Source: Streptomyces microflavus | GTDB lineage: Bacteria; Actinomycetota; Actinomycetes; Streptomycetales; Streptomycetaceae | Direction of reading: 5' to 3' | NCBI RefSeq assembly: GCF_014650075.1 | Contig: NZ_BMUG01000006.1 | Coordinates: 476,363-540,362 of the forward strand | DNA length: 64,000 bases | Shown here: piece after piece, positions 17,928-25,271 of the stretch | Numbering within the stretch: the stretch's first letter is position 1 | Layout of the letters: each line of letters opens with the position of its first letter | Program-made: the position numbers and the translations under genes | Notes under the pieces: generated by a model | Seen by the model: only the letters and a program-made list of their open reading frames with translations | The model's database searches: none | What the model was told of the DNA's origin: nothing

Positions 17928-18880
17928 GCACGGCGCACCCCGCCACCACATCGCCGCCCCGCGTGGCCGTCGTCACGGGCACAGGCCTCGCCGTCCCCGG
18001 CCTGACCCTGCCCGACGAACTCCTCGGCACCGTCCGCGACGGCGGCTTCGACCCCGTCACCGGACTCGTCGGCCGCGACCTGCGGCACAAGGACCGCGCC
18101 TCCCGGCTCGCGCTGCGCGCCGCCGCCCCCGCCCTGCGGGACGCCGGTCTGCTCGACGGCGACGGCTACACCGGCCCCGGGGACACCACCGCCGTGGTGG
18201 TCAGCACCAACGTCGGCATCCTGGAGAACGTCTGCTCCTTCGCCGACACCATCGCCCGCGACACCGTCCTCGGCCTCAGCCCGCTCGGACTGCCGCAGAC
18301 CTCCAGCAACGTCATCGCCGGCTCGGTCGCCATGGCCCACGGCCTGCGCGGCCCCAACGTCACCCTGTGCAACGGCCCCACCAGCGGCCTCGACGCCCTC
18401 TACTGGGCCCGCGCCCTGATCGTCACCGGACGCGCCGAAACCGCCGTCGTGATCGGCGTGGAGCCGGCCGGCGACATCGTCACCAAGCTGCTCGGCACCC
18501 CCGCCCTGGACGGGGCCGTCGCCCTGGTCCTGGAGTCGGCCGCCGGCGCCGCCGAGCGCGGTGCCACGGTCCGCGCCACCGTGGCCGGCTGCGCCCGCGC
18601 GGCGGACCTCGCCGGTGCCGTCGCCCGCGCCGGAGGCCTGACGCCCGACCTGTGGCTGACCGAGGCGGCGGACGACCCGGCCGGGCCGCGCGCGAACGCC
18701 GTCCTGGACCCCGCCGCCGCCCTCGGTGCCGCCTCCGGTGCACTCGGCCTGCTCCAGGCCGCCGCCGCCGTCGCCCACCTCGACGAACACGGCCGCCACA
18801 CCGTCCTGGCCACCTGCGGCGGGCCCGAGGACGACGGCGTGGCCGCGGTGTTCCTCACGGGCCCGCACCACACCCCGTGA
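17924..18880 (+). CDS. Ketosynthase homologue lacking catalytic residues (chain-length-factor-like)
   Basis: A 318-residue protein with condensing-enzyme features: an N-terminal VAVVTGTGLAVPG strand, a GPNVTLCNGPTSGLDAL segment at the position of the nucleophile elbow, and a GAASGALGLLQAA segment where KSMTGH-GGSG would be. The catalytic Cys aligns with Pro152 (a Cys occurs three residues earlier), and both His motifs are missing. It therefore looks like an inactive partner, analogous to the KS-beta/chain length factor of type II PKSs, although it lacks the Gln replacement seen there and is about 90 residues shorter. It starts within the ketosynthase stop (ATGA). No CLF function is proven. 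Confidence 0.75.
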   Translation: MSTAHPATTSPPRVAVVTGTGLAVPGLTLPDELLGTVRDGGFDPVTGLVGRDLRHKDRASRLALRAAAPALRDAGLLDGDGYTGPGDTTAVVVSTNVGILENVCSFADTIARDTVLGLSPLGLPQTSSNVIAGSVAMAHGLRGPNVTLCNGPTSGLDALYWARALIVTGRAETAVVIGVEPAGDIVTKLLGTPALDGAVALVLESAAGAAERGATVRATVAGCARAADLAGAVARAGGLTPDLWLTEAADDPAGPRANAVLDPAAALGAASGALGLLQAAAAVAHLDEHGRHTVLATCGGPEDDGVAAVFLTGPHHTP

Positions 18881-18912
18881 AAACCCGACCCTTCGAACAA
18901 GAGGAGTACCCC

Positions 18913-19182
18913 ATGGCCGCCCACACCGACCGGGCCTTCGACGCCGAGGAGCTGCGCGCAGTCGTCGCCCAGGCGCTGGAACTGCCCGTCGAGGAGGTCA
19001 CCGACGACGCCCGCTTCAAGGAGGACCTGGAGGTGGACTCACTGATCTCGCTGGAGATCGCCGTCCGGGTCGAGGAGCGGTACGGCGTGAAGATCGACGA
19101 GTCGCGGCTGGCCGAGATCGGCAGCTTCCGGCTGGTACGGGAGCTGATCGAGGCCGAGCTGAACGGCGCGTCCGCCACATGA
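18913..19182 (+). CDS. Acyl carrier protein
   Basis: An 89-residue acidic four-helix carrier protein with phosphopantetheine attachment motif VDSLISLE (Ser43). A GAGGAG site precedes the ATG. It is the second carrier in the locus: the first is fused to the ligase and probably holds the starter, this free one probably holds malonyl or the growing chain (inferred). The stop overlaps the ketoreductase start by four bases. Confidence 0.92.
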   Translation: MAAHTDRAFDAEELRAVVAQALELPVEEVTDDARFKEDLEVDSLISLEIAVRVEERYGVKIDESRLAEIGSFRLVRELIEAELNGASAT

Positions 19183-19967
19183 GCGGCACGGAAGCCGCCA
19201 GCGGCACCGAAGCCGCCGGTCAGGCCCCCACGCCTCGCCCGGTGGCCCTGGTCACCGGCGGCTCCCGAGGCATCGGTCGTGCCGTCGTCGCCCGTCTTGC
19301 CGAGGACGGGTACGACATCGCGTTCTGCTACCGCTCAGACGTGGAGGCCGCCGAGGAGGCGGCCCTGACCGCCGAGAAGGCGGGGGCCCGGGTCCTCCAC
19401 CGGCGGGTGGACGTCGCCGACGCCACGCAGGTGAAGGAGTTCGTCACCGCGGCCGAGGCCGAACTCGGCCCGCTGTCGGCCGTCGTCACCTCGGCCGGCA
19501 TCACCCGGGACCGGCCGCTCGCCCTGATGGCCGAGGAGGAGTGGCGCTCGGTCATCGACACCAACCTCGACGGCACCTACAACGTCTGCCGGGCCGCCGT
19601 GTACCCGCTGATGCGCCGCCGCCGTGGAGCCGTCGTCACGCTCTCCTCCATCGCCGGCGTGCACGGCAGCGCGGGCCAGACCAACTACGCGGCCTCCAAG
19701 GCCGGGATCATCGGCTTCACCCGCTCCCTGGCCCGGGAGTGCGGCCGTTACGGCATCCGCGCCAACGTCGTCGCGCCCGGCCTGATCACCACCGACATGA
19801 CGGCCGACCTGCCCGCCGAGGTCGCCGAACGCCACCTCAAGAGCATCCCGCTCGGCCGGGCCGGCACCCCGCAGGAGGTCGCCGACCTGGTCTCCTTCCT
19901 GGTCTCGGACCGCGCCGCCTACATCACCGGCCAGGTCGTCGAGATCAACGGCGGCCTGCCGAGCTGA
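19179..19967 (+). CDS. fabG: 3-oxoacyl-ACP reductase (SDR family)
   Basis: Short-chain dehydrogenase of 262 residues that would reduce the beta-keto group made by the upstream ketosynthase using NADPH. Cofactor motif TGGSRGIG (26-33); catalytic Ser156/157, Tyr170 and Lys174 (TNYAASKAG); the Asn of the usual NNAG loop is replaced by TSAG. A 19-residue Gly/Thr/Ala leader precedes the Rossmann fold. Last gene of the rightward arm; no dehydratase or enoyl reductase is encoded, so a beta-hydroxyacyl product is expected unless other enzymes act. Confidence 0.9.
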   Translation: MSGTEAASGTEAAGQAPTPRPVALVTGGSRGIGRAVVARLAEDGYDIAFCYRSDVEAAEEAALTAEKAGARVLHRRVDVADATQVKEFVTAAEAELGPLSAVVTSAGITRDRPLALMAEEEWRSVIDTNLDGTYNVCRAAVYPLMRRRRGAVVTLSSIAGVHGSAGQTNYAASKAGIIGFTRSLARECGRYGIRANVVAPGLITTDMTADLPAEVAERHLKSIPLGRAGTPQEVADLVSFLVSDRAAYITGQVVEINGGLPS

Positions 19968-20002
19968 TGAGCGAGAGGCCCCGGCGCCGGGTCCGGGCGC
20001 GC

Positions 20003-20749
20003 TCAGCTGCCCGCCCGGTGGGAGGCCGAGGGTGTCGTCGGTGCGGGGGTCTGCGCCGCGCGGGTCACATCGCCGACCACCTCCACCACATCGGGGCCGT
20101 ACGCCTGGGAGTTGACCACCTTCAGCAGCAGCGCGAACGACTTGTTGCCGTGCTTGCGGAGCAGCTTCTCGTAGTGGCGCGACACATAACGGGTCGCCGC
20201 CTGATTGGTGATGGCCCGCTGCCCGCAGAACAGGAAGACCGGGCGAGCGTCCTGACCGCCTGTCAGCCGCGCGAGCAGGACGTACTCCGAGGTCCCCGGC
20301 TCCAGCCGGTAGCGCTCCGAGCCGATCTGGAAGGCGACCCGGTCCGGGCCGGGGTCCGGCTCGGTGTTGATCCGTACGCCGGGGAGCAGGGTCCGCAGAT
20401 GGGCCGCCATCCGCTGGTTGGACGTCGGACCGCCGACGCAGAACTCCGTACGCTCCCCGAAGCCCTGCTGCGCCACGTCGTGCGTCACGATCTGGGCGTG
20501 CGCCGCGCAGTCCTTGATCAGCGCGGAGAGTTCCAGCAGGGCGAAGACGTCGTAGCGGTGCACGGACCCCTCGGCGCCCGCGTACCGGTTGACGACCAGC
20601 AGGCACTCGGAATGGGCCGGCAGCCCGAAGAACGCCTGCTTGCGGTGGAGCCTGCGCCGCAGGAGGTAGGTACGGGCCAGCCAGCCCAGCGATCCGCTGA
20701 CCCCGGCGGCTATCACGCCCAGCACGATGTTGCGCACGTCGTCCGTCAT
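20003..20749 (-). CDS. Membrane-anchored hypothetical protein
   Basis: A 248-residue protein with one N-terminal hydrophobic helix (about residues 7-25) followed by a basic RRRLHRK stop-transfer segment, so the soluble part is probably cytosolic. The body contains an YDVFALLELSALI segment and a late FALLLKVVNSQAYGPDVVEVV region that read like alternating strands and helices. The C-terminal 20 residues are low-complexity. I do not recognise the family. It converges on the ketoreductase gene, so it is not part of that operon, and diverges from gamma-glutamyltransferase. Confidence 0.75.
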   Translation of the reverse strand: MTDDVRNIVLGVIAAGVSGSLGWLARTYLLRRRLHRKQAFFGLPAHSECLLVVNRYAGAEGSVHRYDVFALLELSALIKDCAAHAQIVTHDVAQQGFGERTEFCVGGPTSNQRMAAHLRTLLPGVRINTEPDPGPDRVAFQIGSERYRLEPGTSEYVLLARLTGGQDARPVFLFCGQRAITNQAATRYVSRHYEKLLRKHGNKSFALLLKVVNSQAYGPDVVEVVGDVTRAAQTPAPTTPSASHRAGS

Positions 20750-20794
20750 GGCCGGGCATGTTATCGGTCATTCGGGTAACCGTTCGAGGCGGTC

Positions 20795-20824
20795 CTGACG
20801 ATCCGGGTGCTCCGGGGCTAACCT
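20795..20824 (+). promoter_or_regulatory. Predicted promoter of gamma-glutamyltransferase
   Basis: A -35-like CTGACG (20795-20800), an 18-bp spacer and a -10-like TAACCT (20819-20824) lie 30 bp before the ggt start codon, which has its own GGAGG site. The match is to the vegetative HrdB-type consensus and is a prediction only. Confidence 0.45.
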
Positions 20825-20853
20825 GCGCGGAGATCCGTTGACTGGAGGTTCGT

Positions 20854-22671
20854 ATGCACCGTTCCGTCGGCCGGAACATGTCGATAGTGGCCGCGCTCGC
20901 CGTGGTCGCCTCGCTCGGGGCCGCCGTCCCGGCGGGTTCCGCGGAGTCCGCGCAGCGGCACCCGGCCCCACCCAAGTCCCCGGTGGCGGTGGGTTACGGG
21001 GGAGCGGTGGCCAGTGTCGACCGGGACGCGTCGGCGGCCGGGATCGAGGTGCTGCGCAAGGGCGGCAACGCGGTGGACGCGGCCGTGGCGACCGCCGCGG
21101 CGCTCGGTGTGACCGAGCCGTACTCGGCGGGCATCGGCGGTGGAGGCTACTTCGTCCACTACGACGCCAAGAAGCGCACGGTACAGACGATCGACGGCCG
21201 CGAGACCGCACCGCGCAGCGCGGACGCCGCCCTCTTCCTGGAGAACGGCAAGCCCATCCCGTTCGAGGAAGGGGTCACCAGCGGTCTCGGCGTCGGCACC
21301 CCCGGCACCCCGGCCACCTGGGAGCGGGCACTCGACACCTGGGGCTCCAAGTCCCTTCGTACGCTGTTGAATCCGGCCGAACGCCTGGCGCGGGACGGCT
21401 TCGTGGTGGACGGCACCTTCCGCTCCCAGACCGCTTCCAACCAGGCCCGGTTCGCCGACTTCCCGGCCTCCGCGAAGCTGTTCCTGCCCGGCGGTGAACT
21501 GCCCGTCGTCGGCTCGGTGTTCAAGAACCCCGACCTTGCCCGTACGTACGAGAAGCTCGGCCGCAAGGGTGTCGGGGAGCTGTACCGGGGCGAGTTGGCG
21601 GACGACATCGTCCGTACGGTCCGCAAGCCGCCCGTCGATCCGAGCTCCACCCGGACCGTCCGCCCCGGCGACCTGACCCGCAAGGACCTCGCCTCCTACC
21701 GCACGCTCCAGCAGAACCCGACGAAGGCCGGCTACCGGGGCCTGGACGTGTACGGCATGGCGCCCTCCTCGTCCGGCGGTACGACGGTGGCCCAGGCCCT
21801 CAACATGCTGGAGCCCACCGACCTTTCGCGGGCGAGCGAGGCCCGCTACCTCCACCGGCTCATCGAGGCGAGCCGGATCGCCTTCGCCGACCGGGGGCGC
21901 TGGGTGGGTGACCCCGCCTTCGAGGACGTCCCCACGAAGGAACTGCTGAGTCAGCGGTTCGCCGACGCGCGCTCCTGCCTGATCAAGGATGACGCGGTGC
22001 TGACCAGCCCGGTGGCACCGGGCGACCCGCGGAACCCGGCGCGGTGCGGGGGCGGCGGCACGGCCGCGCCGACGACGTTCGAGGGGGAGAACACCACGCA
22101 CCTCACGACGGCCGACAAGTGGGGCAACGTCGTCTCCTACACCCTGACGATCGAGTCCACCGGCGGCAGCGGCATCACGGTTCCCGGCCGCGGCTTCCTC
22201 CTCAACAACGAGCTGACCGACTTCTCCTTCGCCCCGGCCAACCCGGCGGTGCACGACCCGAATCTGCCGGGTCCGGGCAAGCGGCCCCGCTCGTCGATGT
22301 CCCCGACCATCGTGCTCAAGGACGGCAAGCCGGTCCTCGCCCTCGGCTCGCCGGGCGGCGCCACGATCATCACCACCGTGCTCCAGTCCCTCACCGGCCA
22401 CCTCGACCGCGGCCTGCCGCTCGTCGAGGCGATCGCCGCACCGCGCGCCAGCCAGCGCAACGCGGCCACCACCGAGATCGAGCCGGACCTGTGGAACAGC
22501 CCGGTCCGCGGCGAGCTCGAAGCCCTCGGCCACGCCTTCCGGCAGAACCCGGAGATCGGCGCCGCCACCGGCGTACAGCGGCTGCCCGACGGCCGCTGGC
22601 TCGCGGCGGCGGAAAAGGTGCGGCGGGGCGGTGGCTCGGCCATGGTGGTGCAGCCGGGCGGCAGGCGCTGA
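20854..22671 (+). CDS. ggt: Secreted gamma-glutamyltransferase
   Basis: N-terminal nucleophile hydrolase precursor of 605 residues that cleaves or transfers the gamma-glutamyl group of glutathione and related peptides outside the cell. A signal peptide covers about residues 1-33. The autoprocessing site is ENTTHLTTAD, making Thr415 the likely new N-terminal nucleophile of the small subunit. The GGNAVDAAVA motif near the N-terminus and a PGKRPRSSMSPTIV segment in the small subunit are diagnostic. Start ATG has a GGAGG site. Monocistronic, divergent from the hypothetical membrane protein. Confidence 0.93.
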   Translation: MHRSVGRNMSIVAALAVVASLGAAVPAGSAESAQRHPAPPKSPVAVGYGGAVASVDRDASAAGIEVLRKGGNAVDAAVATAAALGVTEPYSAGIGGGGYFVHYDAKKRTVQTIDGRETAPRSADAALFLENGKPIPFEEGVTSGLGVGTPGTPATWERALDTWGSKSLRTLLNPAERLARDGFVVDGTFRSQTASNQARFADFPASAKLFLPGGELPVVGSVFKNPDLARTYEKLGRKGVGELYRGELADDIVRTVRKPPVDPSSTRTVRPGDLTRKDLASYRTLQQNPTKAGYRGLDVYGMAPSSSGGTTVAQALNMLEPTDLSRASEARYLHRLIEASRIAFADRGRWVGDPAFEDVPTKELLSQRFADARSCLIKDDAVLTSPVAPGDPRNPARCGGGGTAAPTTFEGENTTHLTTADKWGNVVSYTLTIESTGGSGITVPGRGFLLNNELTDFSFAPANPAVHDPNLPGPGKRPRSSMSPTIVLKDGKPVLALGSPGGATIITTVLQSLTGHLDRGLPLVEAIAAPRASQRNAATTEIEPDLWNSPVRGELEALGHAFRQNPEIGAATGVQRLPDGRWLAAAEKVRRGGGSAMVVQPGGRR

Positions 22672-22831
22672 CCCGGCCTCAGGAACCAGGGGCGGCGGGA
22701 CCGGCCGTACGCGCACACGCCGCGCGCGACCGGGTCCGCCGCCGGGGGAGGGGAGTGCCGGCGATCCCGCGCCGGCCCAGGGAGGGGCCCGGACGGGTTC
22801 CTCCGGTCGACTGGAAGGGCCGTCCCCCACG

Positions 22832-23572
22832 ATGCGCACCCGAACGTTCGCTCTGACCGCCGCCACCTCCGCCGCCTGCGGCGCCGCTCTCCTCGGGCCG
22901 GCGGCGCTGCCGGCCACCGCCGACGTTGTCGTACCGGAGACACCGCCGGACACCCGGGTGGGTCCGGCACCCGGCGGCCTGGCGGACGCCCCGGTCACCG
23001 CCGAGGAGCTGCTCGCCGAGGTCCGCTCCTGCCGGCAGGTCTCCCGGGGGAAGTACCGCACGGACGCGAACCGCTCGAAGGCCACCGTCCCCGTCTGCTC
23101 CACCACGGACGCCGTGTTCTGGAAGGCGGACATGGACATCGACTGCGACGGCCGGAAGACCAAGGCCTGCAACACGGGGACCGACCCCTACTTCCAGCCG
23201 CAGACCGCCTTCCAGACCTCCCGGGGCAAGCCCCTGGACTCCGCCGCGCTGCCGTACGTGGTGGTGCCGGCGCCGGGGCGGATCTGGGACTACCGGAAGT
23301 CCGGGCTGACCGGCGGCAGCGTCGTCGCCGTGATCCACAAGTACCAGGTGCGGTACGCCGTCATCGGCGACACCGGGCCCGCCGGGATCATCGGCGAGGG
23401 GTCGTACGCGCTGGCGGAGGAGCTGTCCATCGACCCCCACCCGACGACCGGCGGGGCCGCGTCCGGCGTCACGTACATCGCGTTCAAGGACTCCCGCATC
23501 TCACCGCTGGAGAGCCGGGCCGGGGCGGAGCGCCGGGGCGAGGCACTGGCGAAGGCGTTCGTCGGACGCTGA
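22832..23572 (+). CDS. Secreted GH75 chitosanase
   Basis: A 246-residue exported enzyme that hydrolyses chitosan. A signal peptide ends near residue 30 (ATA-D). The motif DIDCDGRKTKACN (102-114), a VVVP strand and the AVIGDTGPAGIIGEGS segment (about 177-191), which should hold the catalytic Asp and Glu, match glycoside hydrolase family 75. Four cysteines may form disulfides. It is 160 bp after ggt, with no clear terminator between, but a different job makes a separate promoter likely. Start ATG lacks a strong ribosome site. Confidence 0.85.
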   Translation: MRTRTFALTAATSAACGAALLGPAALPATADVVVPETPPDTRVGPAPGGLADAPVTAEELLAEVRSCRQVSRGKYRTDANRSKATVPVCSTTDAVFWKADMDIDCDGRKTKACNTGTDPYFQPQTAFQTSRGKPLDSAALPYVVVPAPGRIWDYRKSGLTGGSVVAVIHKYQVRYAVIGDTGPAGIIGEGSYALAEELSIDPHPTTGGAASGVTYIAFKDSRISPLESRAGAERRGEALAKAFVGR

Positions 23573-23596
23573 GGGCTTCAAGGCAGCTGCCAGCTG

Positions 23597-24364
23597 TCAG
23601 AGGGCGGTGAGGACGCGCGGGCCGTCGTCGGTGATGGCCACCGTGTGCTCGGCGTGCGCGGCCCGGCTGCCGTCGGTGGTCCGCAGCGTCCAGCCGTCCT
23701 CGTCGTGGCGGAACTCGTCGAGGCCGCCGCCGAGCAGCATGGGCTCGATCGCGAGGACCATCCCGTGGCGCAGCGGCATGCCGCGTCCCGGGCGTCCCTC
23801 GTTCGGCACGGACGGGTCCTCGTGCATCGAACGGCCGATGCCGTGGCCGCCGTACCCGTCGAGGATGCCGTAGCCCGCCTTGCGGCAGACCGTGCCGATG
23901 GCATGGGCGATGTCCCCGATGCGGTTGCCGACGACCGCCGCGCCGATGCCCGCCTCCAGGGCGGCGGTGGCCGCGCCGATCAGCTCGGTGTCGGTGGGGC
24001 GGGCCGTGCCGACGGTGAAGCTGACCGCCGCGTCGCCCGCCCAGCCGCCGAGGAGGGCGCCCGCGTCCACGCTGACCAGGTCGCCGTCGCGCAGCGGTTC
24101 GGCGGAGGGGATGCCGTGGACGACCGCGTCGTTGACGGAGACGCAGATGACGGCCGGGAACGGGGTGGGCGCGAAGTGCGGCTTGTAGTTCAGGAACGGT
24201 GAGGAGGCCCCGGCCTCGCGCAGCACCTCGCGCGCCGCTTCGTCCAGCTCGCGGGGGGTCACGCCGACCGCCGCTACCTCCTGGGCGCGGGCCAGGATCC
24301 GCGCGACGACGCGTCCGGACTCACGCATGGCTTCGATGGATGTGTCTGTCTTGATGTGCACCAT
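23597..24364 (-). CDS. map: Methionine aminopeptidase, type I (accessory copy)
   Basis: Removes N-terminal Met from nascent proteins. The 255-residue pita-bread fold shows all metal ligands: Asp in VSVDAG, Asp in AGDAAVSF, His in GHGIGRSMHEDP, Glu in AIEPML, Glu in AEHTV. I prefer the start at 24364, giving MVHIKTDTSIEAM as in relatives; ATG 24370 is two codons earlier. Read on this strand, TATAGT lies seven bases before 24364, so the message may be leaderless. It diverges from an XRE regulator across a perfect palindrome that overlaps this promoter. Away from ribosomal genes, so likely a second, regulated copy. Confidence 0.9.
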   Translation of the reverse strand: MVHIKTDTSIEAMRESGRVVARILARAQEVAAVGVTPRELDEAAREVLREAGASSPFLNYKPHFAPTPFPAVICVSVNDAVVHGIPSAEPLRDGDLVSVDAGALLGGWAGDAAVSFTVGTARPTDTELIGAATAALEAGIGAAVVGNRIGDIAHAIGTVCRKAGYGILDGYGGHGIGRSMHEDPSVPNEGRPGRGMPLRHGMVLAIEPMLLGGGLDEFRHDEDGWTLRTTDGSRAAHAEHTVAITDDGPRVLTAL

Positions 24365-24368
24365 GCCC

Positions 24369-24399
24369 ATTACTATACCGGTCGAAGCGGTATAGTAAT
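24369..24399. promoter_or_regulatory. Perfect 12-bp inverted repeat operator between map and XRE gene
   Basis: ATTACTATACCG (24369-24380), 7-bp spacer, CGGTATAGTAAT (24388-24399): arms are perfectly complementary. A third CGGTATA copy follows at 24402-24408. The left arm overlaps the map -10 region and translation start. Probably the binding site of the adjacent HTH protein, which would repress map and itself. Confidence 0.75.
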
Positions 24400-24437
24400 G
24401 ACGGTATAAGAATGGTGGGCCGTAGTAGAGTGGCCCC

Positions 24438-24707
24438 ATGGTCCGCACCCCTCTCACCCCCGAAGAGCGCCTCCGCGGCGAACGGCTCGGCCGGCTGCTC
24501 CGCGAGGCGCGCGGCGAGCGCAGCATGGTCGCCGTCGCGGCGAGCGCCGGAATCTCCGCCGAGACCCTCCGCAAGATCGAGACCGGCCGCGCCCCCACCC
24601 CCGCCTTCTTCACGGTCGCCGCGCTCGCCGGGGCGCTCGGCCTCTCCATGGACGAGCTGCTCGGCCGCTGCGCCCCCGAACCCGCCGCCGTACCCCTGAT
24701 CGCGTAA
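24438..24707 (+). CDS. XRE-family helix-turn-helix regulator
   Basis: An 89-residue protein that is almost entirely a Cro/CI-type DNA-binding domain: SMVAVAASAGISAETLRKIETG is the helix-turn-helix (about residues 29-51), with the Glu-Thr-Gly ending characteristic of the XRE family. The short C-terminal tail (MDELLGRCAPEPAAV) lacks an obvious effector domain. It diverges from map over a perfect palindrome, its likely autoregulated operator. A TAGAGT hexamer lies six bases before the ATG, consistent with a leaderless transcript. Confidence 0.88.
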   Translation: MVRTPLTPEERLRGERLGRLLREARGERSMVAVAASAGISAETLRKIETGRAPTPAFFTVAALAGALGLSMDELLGRCAPEPAAVPLIA

Positions 24708-24736
24708 GAGCCCTTACGGTGCGTAGGGTCACGCCT

Positions 24737-25117
24737 GTGACTCTCCAGGACTTCGCCCGCAGCGAATACGTCAGCCTGACCACCTACCGGAAGAACGGCA
24801 CCCCCGTCGCCACGCCCGTCTGGGCCGCGGCCGAGGGCGATGCGCTGTACGTGTGGACCCGCTCCGACTCATGGAAGGTCAAGCGGCTCCGCAACGACAC
24901 CCGGGTCGCCGTCACCGTCTGCGACGTACGCGGCCGGATCACCGAGGGCGCCCCCACCGCCGAGGGCACCGCACGGCTCCTCGACGCGGACGAGACCCGC
25001 CGGGTGCGCAAGCTCCTGGCCCGCAAGTACACCTGGAAGTTCTGGCTCGTCGACTGGCCCGCCACCATCGCCCGCTTCGGCAAGCGCCCGCACACCGGGA
25101 TCGCCGTCACCTTCTGA
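24737..25117 (+). CDS. PPOX-class F420-dependent oxidoreductase
   Basis: A 126-residue split-barrel flavin/F420-binding protein: SEYVSLTTYRKNGTPVATPVW opens the fold, DALYVWTRSDSWKVKRLRND supplies the basic cofactor-phosphate contacts, and HTGIAV closes it. Such proteins use deazaflavin F420 to reduce small molecules; the natural substrate is unknown. GTG 24737 is preferred (product begins MTLQDFARSEYV); it has TAGGGT seven bases upstream, suggesting a leaderless message, as for its upstream neighbour. An upstream GTG at 24719 would add six residues. Confidence 0.82.
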   Translation: MTLQDFARSEYVSLTTYRKNGTPVATPVWAAAEGDALYVWTRSDSWKVKRLRNDTRVAVTVCDVRGRITEGAPTAEGTARLLDADETRRVRKLLARKYTWKFWLVDWPATIARFGKRPHTGIAVTF

Positions 25118-25233
25118 GTCCGGCCGCCGTCCCGCGTACGGGGGCGCACGGCGCCGGGGCCGTGCGCCCGACGCAGCGCGGACGAAAGCTCCGCGTAGCC
25201 GTCCCGTAACACACCTGCGGTCGAATGCCTCCG

Positions 25234-25251
25234 GACTGGAAGGCTCCAGTC
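25234..25251. promoter_or_regulatory. Inverted repeat upstream of a hypothetical gene
   Basis: GACTGGA (25234-25240), AGGC, TCCAGTC (25245-25251): perfect 7-bp arms ending 20 bp before the ATG at 25272. It could be an operator, or a hairpin in the 5' leader that affects translation. Function inferred from position. Confidence 0.4.
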
Positions 25252-25271
25252 GACAGTCGGCGAGGGCGACG

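Noticed and set aside
17924..18880. Calling this a second active ketosynthase.
   Set aside because: The nucleophile position is Pro and both His motifs are missing.
10557..19967. A known aromatic type II polyketide cluster.
   Set aside because: No cyclase, aromatase or CLF with the usual Gln; the presence of cis-acting ligases does not fit.
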